A stretch of DNA of 18,095 nucleotides from CBDUWP01 sp965370955. Its GTDB lineage: Bacteria > Planctomycetota > Phycisphaerae > Sedimentisphaerales > Anaerobacaceae. Under the pieces are notes generated by a model that had not been told where the DNA came from, searched no databases, and saw nothing but the letters and a program-made list of their open reading frames with translations. Location: NCBI GenBank assembly GCA_965370955.1, contig CBDUWP010000023.1:1-18095 (forward strand). Direction: 5' to 3'. Both the position numbers and the translations under genes were made by a program. Shown here piece after piece: positions 1-7,051 of the stretch. Position 1 is the stretch's first letter. Every line of letters starts with the position of its first letter.

Positions 1-9
1 GAAATAATT

Positions 10-1272
10 ATGGCTGAAGAAAAAGTCATGAATCGTTGGCTGGTTGTTGTTGGCGGTATTTTAATCCAACTTTGTCTCGGTGCTATCTACGCTTGGTCAG
101 TTTTCACCCCTTCTCTTAAAGACGTTGGCTGGACGAAAATTCAAACACAATATGTATTTTCAGCAGGCTTGGTTTCGTTCGCTGTCGTCATGATATTAGC
201 CGGCCGTTTAATGCCTAAAATTGGCCCTAGAAAATTAACATTCGCAGGAGCCGTTGTGTTGGGCTTAGGTTATTTGCTTGGCGGTCTTGTCGGCGGAACC
301 AGCGTGACATCACTAATACTTTTTGTCGGTGTAATCGGCGGAGCTGGTATTGGCTTAGCCTATGTGGTACCGATTGCCGTTGGCATGAGATGGTTTCCTG
401 ATAAGAAGGGACTGATCACAGGCTTGGCAGTTGCCGGTTTTGGTTTTGGCGCAATGTTATGGGTCAAGCTTGCCGGTGCATGGGGACATTTAATAGAAAC
501 ATACGGCCTTAGCCAAACATTTTCAATTTACGGCGTAATCTTTTTCCTGCTCGTTGTTATTGGCGGCATTTGGATGAAATATCCACCAGAGGGTTGGACA
601 CCTAAGGGTTGGACTGCTCCAAAAGCCAAAGCAGGCCAGATATCTGACGGCGTAAATCTTCTCGCCGGCCAGATGCTTTCTAAAATCCAATATTACCTTA
701 TCTTCATCACCTTTGTTTTCAGTGCCGGAGCCGGCCTGATGACTATTGGTTTGATGAAGCTGTATCCCACAGAAGCTCTTAAAGGAGCAGGCATGGATGC
801 AGTCGCAGCCAGTGCTGTTGCAGGCACGGCGATGGCAGTCTTTTTCTCGCTAGCCAATGGCTTTGGCCGAATCATTTGGGGTATGTTATCTGACAAACTT
901 GGCCGCAAAACATCTGTAATAATCATGGCTGTTTCTCAGGGCATTTTCATGATAGCTTTTACTCACATGGCTTCAAATACATATCTGCTTTATCTGGGAG
1001 CCACATTGATTGGCTTTAATTTCGGCGGCAATTTCGCACTATTTCCAACCATGACAGCTGACACCTTTGGAGCTAAGAACATTGCACAGCTTTATCCATT
1101 GGTCTTTTTAGCTTATGGTTTCGGCGGCATCGGCGGGCCTATTCTCGGCGGCCATCTCGGTGACATGGGCAACTTCCCTCTGGCATTTACTATTTGCGGC
1201 GTGCTTTGTTTAGTTGCCGGCGGTTTGACTATGGCTGTTAGGCCAATCAAAATAGAAACAGATGCGAAGTAG
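10..1272 (+). CDS. OFA-family MFS carboxylate transporter
   Basis: Predicted 12-helix inner-membrane transporter of the oxalate/formate antiporter (OFA) branch of the major facilitator superfamily. The N-terminus (RWLVVVGGILIQLCLGAIYA, then WSVFTP) is the classic OFA first helix, and 420 residues is the usual length. Helix 4 has the glycine-rich GGAGIGLAYVVP segment, a cytoplasmic loop of about residues 190-215 (PPEGWTPKGW) separates the two halves, and GRIIWGMLSDKLGRK is the MFS loop between helices 8 and 9. Family members exchange or import small carboxylates such as oxalate, formate or other monocarboxylates. The substrate here cannot be read from sequence, but convergence with an acetate-CoA ligase operon makes a short-chain acid reasonable. 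The ATG at 10 is used. Only nine bases precede it, all open in frame, so the true start could lie outside the window; a second ATG at 28 is possible. Confidence 0.9.
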   Translation: MAEEKVMNRWLVVVGGILIQLCLGAIYAWSVFTPSLKDVGWTKIQTQYVFSAGLVSFAVVMILAGRLMPKIGPRKLTFAGAVVLGLGYLLGGLVGGTSVTSLILFVGVIGGAGIGLAYVVPIAVGMRWFPDKKGLITGLAVAGFGFGAMLWVKLAGAWGHLIETYGLSQTFSIYGVIFFLLVVIGGIWMKYPPEGWTPKGWTAPKAKAGQISDGVNLLAGQMLSKIQYYLIFITFVFSAGAGLMTIGLMKLYPTEALKGAGMDAVAASAVAGTAMAVFFSLANGFGRIIWGMLSDKLGRKTSVIIMAVSQGIFMIAFTHMASNTYLLYLGATLIGFNFGGNFALFPTMTADTFGAKNIAQLYPLVFLAYGFGGIGGPILGGHLGDMGNFPLAFTICGVLCLVAGGLTMAVRPIKIETDAK

Positions 1273-1300
1273 TAACGGTGGTACGTTTAACGTATTTATC

Positions 1301-1334
1301 AAGGCTCGAGCGATTTTGCTTGGGCCTTTTTTTT
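1301..1334 (+). terminator. Intrinsic terminator of the MFS gene
   Basis: An imperfect hairpin, AAGGCTCGAGC with GCTTGGGCCTT around a GATTTT loop and including G-U pairs, runs straight into an eight-T tract. It begins 28 bases after the transporter stop and sits between two convergent genes. The U tract is on the plus-strand transcript only, so it mainly serves the transporter. Confidence 0.8.
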
Positions 1335-1338
1335 AATG

Positions 1339-2475
1339 TTAGATATTGTGAATCGTAAAAACGCTTTTTTTGAGCTGTTCTATTGTTTGATCGACAGCGT
1401 CATCGACAATCACTTTTTGCTGATCATCAATAACAATCGCCCGATCTCGCAAACCGCCGAGCCAATCGGTGGTTTCCAGCATCACCCCTCCCATTCCGAT
1501 ACTCAGGTCGATTGGGTCTTGAGCATTTGACAAAGTCGCCCAAGCCAGAGTCCAAGCTCTAACAGTATTTTCGACATGATAGCCGCCGCCGCCAGTCATC
1601 AAAATTGGCTTATTGAGGCTTTGCAAAATTTTAATGATCTCGACATAGCTATTATTGGTTAATTGCAAATTCGCCAATGGGTCGCCAGCTAAAGCGTCTG
1701 CTCCCAATTCAAAAACAATCACATCCGGCTGATAAAATTCTGCGATAGACGGCAAAATTTCGGTGAAGCCCTTCATATAGGCTTCGTCATAGGTTCCGGC
1801 GATCATCGGAAAATTGACGCAATAGCCAACTCCGCTACCGGCGCCGATTTCGTCGACAAATCCCGAATGAGGAAACAAAGTTTTAGCTTCCTGATGAAAC
1901 GAAACAGTCATAACATCGCTGCGATTATAAAATTGGTTTTGCACTCCATCGCTATGATGAACATCGACATCGAGATATAAAATTCTCTTGCCCTTTTGAG
2001 CTAGCATTTCGCACACGATTGCAACATCATTGATATAGCAAAAACCTGCCGCTTTTTCAGGCCCTGCATGATGAAAACCTCCAGAGGGATTAAAGGCATA
2101 ATCCGCTTTGCCATCGAGAATAAGCTCTGCCGCAGTCAAGGTAGCCCCAGCCGCTAAGGCCGGATAATCAAACATGTCACTAAACACAGGGCAATCGCCT
2201 GTGCCAAATCCCATTTGAATTGCGTCTGCGTCAAAATCCCCCGAAGCCGTTTTCAAAAGACAATCGAGATAATCACTGGTATGAAAAGTTTCTAGCTGCT
2301 CTTTTGTTGCGGGACAAGGAGAAACCTGTAAAATGTCGGCACCTGCCGAAAGCCCCATTGAGACAGCCGCCTTATGAACCTTGCCTGCCCTGCTCGTATC
2401 GAAAGGACAATCTGCCGGATAGTGTAATTGTTCCAGCTGGTCATTATGTAAAAATGCGGAAACTTTTTCAGCCAA
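1339..2475 (-). CDS. acuC: AcuC-type lysine deacetylase (class I HDAC family)
   Basis: Zinc-dependent deacetylase of the arginase/histone-deacetylase fold, 378 residues, matching bacterial AcuC in length. The catalytic set looks complete: tandem histidines 135-136 in GGFHHAGPEKAAG, zinc ligands Asp171 and His173 in LDVDVHHSDG, third zinc ligand Asp260 in GADALAGDPL, and the transition-state tyrosine Tyr299 in GGGGYH. In Bacillus, AcuC removes acetyl groups from acetyl-CoA synthetase and so reactivates it. Here the gene is third in an operon behind an acetate-CoA ligase and a CoA-transferase/GNAT fusion, so I infer that it reverses acetylation of one of these. The start is TTG: an AGGAG ribosome site lies six bases upstream, inside the preceding stop region, and no ATG fits. 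Acetoin or acetylpolyamine amidohydrolase activity is the alternative, since the fold is shared. Confidence 0.9.
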   Translation of the reverse strand: MAEKVSAFLHNDQLEQLHYPADCPFDTSRAGKVHKAAVSMGLSAGADILQVSPCPATKEQLETFHTSDYLDCLLKTASGDFDADAIQMGFGTGDCPVFSDMFDYPALAAGATLTAAELILDGKADYAFNPSGGFHHAGPEKAAGFCYINDVAIVCEMLAQKGKRILYLDVDVHHSDGVQNQFYNRSDVMTVSFHQEAKTLFPHSGFVDEIGAGSGVGYCVNFPMIAGTYDEAYMKGFTEILPSIAEFYQPDVIVFELGADALAGDPLANLQLTNNSYVEIIKILQSLNKPILMTGGGGYHVENTVRAWTLAWATLSNAQDPIDLSIGMGGVMLETTDWLGGLRDRAIVIDDQQKVIVDDAVDQTIEQLKKSVFTIHNI

Positions 2476-2480
2476 AACAG

Positions 2481-2485
2481 CTCCT
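2481..2485 (-). promoter_or_regulatory. Ribosome binding site deciding the TTG start of acuC
   Basis: AGGAG on the minus strand, overlapping the TAG stop of the CoA-transferase/GNAT gene and six bases before the TTG at 2475. It supports a TTG start and suggests translational coupling of the two genes. Confidence 0.7.
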
Positions 2486-4364
2486 ATTGATTTTCCTTGA
2501 TAAGATCATATTTAATGCTGTAAACATCGCCATCAAATTCGGTGCTAATGTTATAGCCGGAATTATAAAACACTGCCAGCATTGGTTTATTTCTCGAGAG
2601 CACCTTTGCATAAAATCGTTTGACGCCGCGTTTTTCAGCAATTTCCGTCAGATAGTTCAATAGAAAAGAGCCCATGCCTTTTTTCTGCCATTCATCTTGC
2701 ACAACAAAAGCAACTTCTGCTGAATTGGTTTTTGGATCCAGAAAATATTGTGCTATAGCCACAATTTCATCACCGGAAACACTCGGCACAACTCCAACGA
2801 TCGCAAGATCATTATTATAATCAATATTCGTCAGCTGCTGCACATCTTTATGCGGAAACGCCATTGTATGGGTCATATATCTGCTTTCGACACTCCTTGC
2901 ACTAAGCGAATATAGCATTTCAGCCAGAGCATTTTCATCGGTCGGCTTAACCGGCCTAAAAAAGATTTCCGTACTGTCACGCAACGTATCATAGCGTTCG
3001 AGTTCTTCTGGATAGCTATGAGTTTCTGCATCAAGTTCGATTTGGTCTTCGTAGATATATTTATGTTTTTTAGCTGTTTGAATCAGTTCATTTCTAAATT
3101 TTGGATGGGCGATATTTATGAGAGCCAGCACTCTGTTACGAATGCTTTTTCCATGCAGGTAAGCAATTCCATATTCGGTGACAACATAGTGTACATCGCC
3201 TCTGGTAGTGACGACCCCTGCTCCTTCTGTAAGATGCGGTACAATTCTGCTGACGGTTCCGTCTTTAGCTGTAGCCGGCATTGCGATGATAGCTTTACCG
3301 CCTCTGCTTTTAGCCGCGCCCCTCATAAAATCAACTTGCCCTCCGATCCCGCTATAAAAATCGTAGCCAAGTGAGTCAGCACAAACTTGCCCCGTCAAAT
3401 CAACTTCGAGTCCCACATTGATTCCGACCATTTTTTCATGTTGACTGATAATTGTCGGATCGTTTACATATTCTGTCGGATGAAATTCAAAGAACGGATT
3501 GTTATCGATATAGTCATATAGCTCTCGAGACCCCATACAGAAACTCGCCACGATTTTGCCTCTGTTTATGGTCTTTTTGGAACAGGTTATCGTCCCGCAT
3601 TCGATCAGGTCGATGATCCAATCGCTGAACATTTCTGTATGCACACCGAGATTTTTTTTATTTTTAAGTGATTTAGCCAAAGCCTGCGGAATTCTGCCAA
3701 TGCCGCATTCGATAGTGCTGCCATCTTCGACAAGCCTTGCAATATTTTGTCCAATCCTCATCAAAATTTCATCTGGCTCTTCTGCGATCGGCTCGATAAT
3801 ATCTTCATCAAATGGGACCATCATTTCGATATTGTTGACATGTATAAAACTGTCGCCAAAGGTTCTCGGCATATTTTTATTGACCTGTGCTATGGTATAT
3901 CTGGCGTTGGCTACTGCCGACTTCACAATATCGACCGACACTCCTAAGCTGCAAAGCCCATTCACATCTGGCGGCGAAACAGTTATCAGTGCCACATCGA
4001 TAGGCGTTCTGCCGGTCTCGAATTCATGCGGTATTTCCGACAAAAAAATTGGCGTATAATCAGCGAGACCAGATTGCACCATTTCTCGCACATTTTCTGC
4101 AATAAAGAAGCTATTCATCTTGAACTTATTTCTATACTTTGAATCGGTATAGGGCGCATCGCCAAGTGTCAGCATATGAATAATGCTAACATCAAAAATA
4201 TTCGCCGAATTTCTCACCATCTCTTTGACCAGATGCTGCGGCTGTCCGCAACCTGTTCCGATGAAGATGCTGTTTCCCGGCTTAATCAACTTAACAGCCA
4301 GAGCCGCTTTGCCGATTTTATCGCTATATTTTTCTTTCCAGTCAAAATTTTGCATAGTCAACAT
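2484..4364 (-). CDS. Acetyl-CoA hydrolase/CoA-transferase fused to GNAT acetyltransferase
   Basis: Two-part enzyme of about 626 residues. Residues 10-440 form a family I CoA-transferase/acetyl-CoA hydrolase: an early GTGCGQPQHL nucleotide-type loop, the ECGIGRIP segment and LGVHTEMFSD, whose Glu244 is at the position expected for the glutamate that forms the enzyme-CoA thioester in 4-hydroxybutyrate CoA-transferase relatives. GYDFYSGIGGQVDF and HLTEGAGVVTTRGDVHYVVT follow, as usual. From about residue 462 to the end is a GNAT domain (FFRPVKPTDENAL onward) with the acetyl-CoA pyrophosphate loop QKKGMG at 560-565 and Glu550 as a possible general base. This GNAT resembles the C-terminal domain of the protein acetyltransferase Pat. 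The operon position between an acyl-CoA ligase and a deacetylase suggests acetylation of a metabolic enzyme (inference). The ATG at 4364 is preferred because AAGAGG lies five bases upstream; GTG at 4370 and ATG at 4355 are alternatives. Confidence 0.9.
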   Translation of the reverse strand: MLTMQNFDWKEKYSDKIGKAALAVKLIKPGNSIFIGTGCGQPQHLVKEMVRNSANIFDVSIIHMLTLGDAPYTDSKYRNKFKMNSFFIAENVREMVQSGLADYTPIFLSEIPHEFETGRTPIDVALITVSPPDVNGLCSLGVSVDIVKSAVANARYTIAQVNKNMPRTFGDSFIHVNNIEMMVPFDEDIIEPIAEEPDEILMRIGQNIARLVEDGSTIECGIGRIPQALAKSLKNKKNLGVHTEMFSDWIIDLIECGTITCSKKTINRGKIVASFCMGSRELYDYIDNNPFFEFHPTEYVNDPTIISQHEKMVGINVGLEVDLTGQVCADSLGYDFYSGIGGQVDFMRGAAKSRGGKAIIAMPATAKDGTVSRIVPHLTEGAGVVTTRGDVHYVVTEYGIAYLHGKSIRNRVLALINIAHPKFRNELIQTAKKHKYIYEDQIELDAETHSYPEELERYDTLRDSTEIFFRPVKPTDENALAEMLYSLSARSVESRYMTHTMAFPHKDVQQLTNIDYNNDLAIVGVVPSVSGDEIVAIAQYFLDPKTNSAEVAFVVQDEWQKKGMGSFLLNYLTEIAEKRGVKRFYAKVLSRNKPMLAVFYNSGYNISTEFDGDVYSIKYDLIKENQ

Positions 4365-4372
4365 AGTCACCT

Positions 4373-4402
4373 CTTAAACCTTTTCCACTTAAACCTTTTC
4401 GA
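4373..4402 (-). repeat. 15-bp tandem duplication across the ligase stop codon
   Basis: Two adjacent 15-base units on the plus strand, CTTAAACCTTTTCCA and CTTAAACCTTTTCGA, differ by one base. They span the end of the acyl-CoA ligase gene and the leader of the next gene. Each copy carries the same in-frame TAA on the minus strand, so the ligase reading frame stops in the upstream copy and the second copy has become the intergenic spacer holding the next ribosome site. Confidence 0.8.
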
Positions 4403-6491
4403 CACTCATTCTGGCATCGACAGCAATAGGCGTAGTCCCTTCTGGTCCGACCAAATAGGGATTGATATCCATTTCTTGAATCTGAGGAAACTCCGTGACG
4501 AGCTGACTCAGTCGTTGGAGTCCTTCTGCAATTGCTCCGATATCCATCGCCTCTTCGCCTCTAACGCCCTGCAGCATTTTATATGTTTTGGTATTGATAA
4601 GCATTTGTTGGGCTTCGATAGCTGTCAAGGGAGCCAGATAAAACGACACATCTTTTAGCACTTCGACCATAATCCCGCCCATTCCAAACATCATAAGCGG
4701 CCCAAAATGCGGATCTCGATGCATACCAAGAATAACTTCCTTGCCGCCTGCGCACATTTGCTGCACCAACACGCCGAGTATATCCGCATTCGGCATTTTT
4801 TTAGGCACCCGATACATCATCAAATCGAAAGCGTCCCTGACATCTTTTTCGCTTCTTAGCCCGACTTTCACACCTCCGACATCTGATTTATGTAAAATGT
4901 CCGGCGACCATATTTTCAATACGACAGGGAATCCCAATTGTGACGCAATTGCCGCTGCTTGATCTGGTGACGTTGCAAGAGCGCCTTTTGGCGTAACAAA
5001 ACCATAGGCCTCGAGAATTTCTTTAGAATCAGCTTCGCCGATTTCCCTAAGATTTTTTCTTGTATATCTTTCAATAATATTTTCAACTTTTCTTCTATTG
5101 ACAGGGAAAAGTTTGACTACTCGTTTAGGCCTGTTTCGCCATTTAGCATAATTAACCATCATCTTAGCGGTTAAAACTGCCGACTCTGGCGAATCATATT
5201 GCGGCACAGCTCCATCTCGTAAAATCCTGATAGCTTTAGCAACTTTGTCCGCTCCCAAGAAACATCCTAGAATCGGTTTTTCAGATTTTCCATTTGAGGC
5301 TTTGACGACAGCCTGTGCTGTTTTTTCTGTTTCTGTCATTGCCTGCGGTGTCAGCAAAACGATAACGAGGTCGACATTAGGATCATCGATCACGATATCT
5401 ATTGCATCTTCATAGCGGTCGGATAACGCGTCCCCTAAAACATCGATAGGATTATAGAAATTCGCTGCTGCCGGCAAAACTTTTTTTAGTTTTTCAACAG
5501 TTTCATCAGCGAGCTTAGCGAATTCCAAGCCCTGCATTTCGATAGCGTCAGCCGCCATAATTCCCGGTCCTCCGGCGTTGGTGACAACTGCTACTTTGGG
5601 CCCTTTCGGTAATGGCTGATAGGCGAATGCCTGAGCAAAATCGAACTGCGATTTAATGGAGTGACATCTTACGATGCCGGCTCTTTCGAAGACACATTCA
5701 TAAGCCACATCGCTTCCTGCGAGGCTTCCCGTGTGTGATGACGCTGCTTTAGCGCCAGCTCCGGTTGAGCCTGATTTCATCAAAAGAATTGGTTTTTCGT
5801 GAGAGATTCTTTCGACTTGGCTAACGAAAACGTTTCCGTCTCCGATATTTTCCAGATATCCGGCAATAACTTTAGTTTTACTATCTTTCGCTAGAGCATT
5901 TATAATATCAAGTTCATCGACATCAGCTTTGTTGCCGATACTGACCAAATTGCTAAATCCGATACCATTGGCGTTAGCCATATCCAAAATAGCCGCCAAA
6001 AGCGCCCCCGATTGGGATATATAACCAATATTTCCGAGCTTTGGCAGATCTCCGCCGAAACTGGCATTAAGTTTACAAGCTGGCGATATCAATCCCAGAC
6101 AGTTTGGGCCGATAACTCTGATGTTATTTTGCCTTGCGATTTGAACTAATTTTTCCTCTAGCTTTCTGCCCTCATCGCCAATTTCCTTAAACCCAGCCGT
6201 GATAACAATCACCGTTTTGATACCGAGTTTAGCACATTGGGTCATTATGTCAGCCACGAATTTAGCCGGCACAATAATAATGACCAGTTCCGGCGCAACA
6301 GCAATAGCCTCAAGATTTTTGTAGCACTTTAGGCCTTCAATTTCGTCAGCTTTATGATTAACCGGATAGATATCACCCTCGTACCCCCCTTTTATCATAC
6401 TTTTAAGAATCTCATAGCCGACTTTGCCCTTTTTCCCAGAGGCTCCGACAATAGCCACAGACTTCGGATTAAAAAATGTTTCGAGACTCAT
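4389..6491 (-). CDS. ADP-forming acetate/acyl-CoA ligase (fused alpha-beta)
   Basis: NDP-forming acyl-CoA synthetase, interconverting acyl-CoA + ADP + Pi with acid + CoA + ATP in the cytoplasm; 700 residues, the normal length for the single-chain form. Order: CoA-binding Rossmann domain (SVAIVGASGKKGKVGYEIL, 11-29), ligase-CoA domains (about 150-450) and ATP-grasp domain (about 485-695). The phosphohistidine site is present in SSHTGSLAGS (His253), and the second catalytic histidine in LHKSDVGGVKVG (His534), so unlike the degenerate ligase half of Pat this looks active. The physiological direction could be ATP-forming acetate production. ATG 6491 is chosen: GGAAAGG lies just upstream, whereas a TTG 51 bases earlier falls upstream of the predicted transcription start, next to the -10 box. 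First gene of the operon with the CoA-transferase/GNAT and acuC. Acid specificity (acetate, propionate, aryl acids) cannot be read. Confidence 0.92.
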   Translation of the reverse strand: MSLETFFNPKSVAIVGASGKKGKVGYEILKSMIKGGYEGDIYPVNHKADEIEGLKCYKNLEAIAVAPELVIIIVPAKFVADIMTQCAKLGIKTVIVITAGFKEIGDEGRKLEEKLVQIARQNNIRVIGPNCLGLISPACKLNASFGGDLPKLGNIGYISQSGALLAAILDMANANGIGFSNLVSIGNKADVDELDIINALAKDSKTKVIAGYLENIGDGNVFVSQVERISHEKPILLMKSGSTGAGAKAASSHTGSLAGSDVAYECVFERAGIVRCHSIKSQFDFAQAFAYQPLPKGPKVAVVTNAGGPGIMAADAIEMQGLEFAKLADETVEKLKKVLPAAANFYNPIDVLGDALSDRYEDAIDIVIDDPNVDLVIVLLTPQAMTETEKTAQAVVKASNGKSEKPILGCFLGADKVAKAIRILRDGAVPQYDSPESAVLTAKMMVNYAKWRNRPKRVVKLFPVNRRKVENIIERYTRKNLREIGEADSKEILEAYGFVTPKGALATSPDQAAAIASQLGFPVVLKIWSPDILHKSDVGGVKVGLRSEKDVRDAFDLMMYRVPKKMPNADILGVLVQQMCAGGKEVILGMHRDPHFGPLMMFGMGGIMVEVLKDVSFYLAPLTAIEAQQMLINTKTYKMLQGVRGEEAMDIGAIAEGLQRLSQLVTEFPQIQEMDINPYLVGPEGTTPIAVDARMSVEKV

Positions 6492-6544
6492 TGTTACCTT
6501 TCCACGATTGGCTGATTTGGCAAGCCGCCCCAGCCTTTTCAAAT

Positions 6545-6572
6545 ATAATAATTGCTTTCTCTAAGACGTCAA
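6545..6572 (-). promoter_or_regulatory. Sigma-70-like promoter of the acyl-CoA ligase operon
   Basis: On the minus strand, TTGACG (6572-6567), a 16-base spacer and TATTAT (6550-6545) match the -35 and -10 consensus at five of six positions each. The start point would be near 6538, giving a leader of about 47 bases before the ATG at 6491. Confidence 0.65.
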
Positions 6573-6612
6573 ATATCGCCTCTTTTGAAAACGCTTCATT
6601 CTATGACAACTG

Positions 6613-6641
6613 TAGGCAAATGCAAAACTTTTTGTTATAAT
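6613..6641 (+). promoter_or_regulatory. Extended -10 promoter of the LigD_N-like gene
   Basis: A perfect TATAAT (6636-6641) preceded by TGT, making an extended -10, with a weaker -35-like TAGGCA 17 bases upstream (6613-6618). Start expected near 6648, leaving a leader of about 40 bases. It diverges from the acyl-CoA ligase promoter; the -35 elements are about 40 bases apart, so one regulator could affect both. Confidence 0.65.
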
Positions 6642-6687
6642 ATCTATCGGAATTCGTGAATACTCTATTAATTCTTAAAAAAAATAA

Positions 6688-7044
6688 ATGGCCAAAAAAT
6701 TCGTGATACACCAACACAGCCGCACCGGAAAAGCTAACCACTTGGATTTAATGCTCGAGACCGATAAAAAGCTTGAAACCTATCGTCTCAACAGCCAAAT
6801 AAGCCAGTTACAACATTGTAAAACCCCCGCAGAACGAATATCCGACCATGATCCAAAATTCCTCACTTATCAAGGCCCGGTCAACAACAATACTGGTTTC
6901 GTTAAACTTCTCGATCAGGGTAATTATGAGGTTCTTTGTCGAGAAGAAAATAAAATTCGTCTATCGCTATCAGGCGAAATAATTTTCGGCATTTTTGAGT
7001 TTTGCCAATCTTCCAGCAGCCAGTGGTTTTTCAGTAAAATTTAG
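6688..7044 (+). CDS. Free-standing LigD_N (3'-phosphoesterase-like) protein
   Basis: Small protein of 118 residues covering the whole LigD N-terminal phosphoesterase fold, the module that trims 3' ends in NHEJ ligase LigD. Visible landmarks: FVIHQHS at the start (His10), NHLDLMLE (His18, Asp20), SDH in ISDHDPKFLTYQGPV, and the TGFVKLLDQGNYEVL strands. Compared with Pseudomonas LigD, the arginine two residues after the metal-site aspartate is methionine (Met22), the tyrosine four residues after the SDH histidine is phenylalanine, and the loop between the first two histidines is two residues longer. These changes fit a separate subfamily of short LigD_N proteins common in planctomycetes (recollection), whose activity I do not know. 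No polymerase, ligase or Ku is nearby. The ATG follows an A-rich stretch without a Shine-Dalgarno. Single-gene unit from its own promoter, ending seven bases from the convergent CDF gene. Confidence 0.8.
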   Translation: MAKKFVIHQHSRTGKANHLDLMLETDKKLETYRLNSQISQLQHCKTPAERISDHDPKFLTYQGPVNNNTGFVKLLDQGNYEVLCREENKIRLSLSGEIIFGIFEFCQSSSSQWFFSKI

Positions 7045-7051
7045 TATTATT

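Noticed and set aside
2220..2663. Plus-strand open frame spanning the acuC/CoA-transferase junction
   Set aside because: Opposes two clear genes, has no promoter or ribosome site and no family resemblance.
3556..4059. Plus-strand open frame of 167 codons inside the CoA-transferase gene
   Set aside because: It is antisense to a well-supported enzyme, lacks a ribosome site and its translation has no recognisable fold. It follows from codon bias on the real strand.
4389..6491. Treating the ligase as a Pat-like protein acetyltransferase
   Set aside because: It has no GNAT domain, and both catalytic histidines (in SSHTG and LHKSD) are present, so it is an enzyme, not the degenerate sensor half of Pat.
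6542..6542. TTG start of the acyl-CoA ligase 51 bases upstream of ATG 6491
   Set aside because: It would put the start codon upstream of the predicted transcription start, right next to the -10 box. It has no ribosome site and adds a basic leader not seen at the start of this family.
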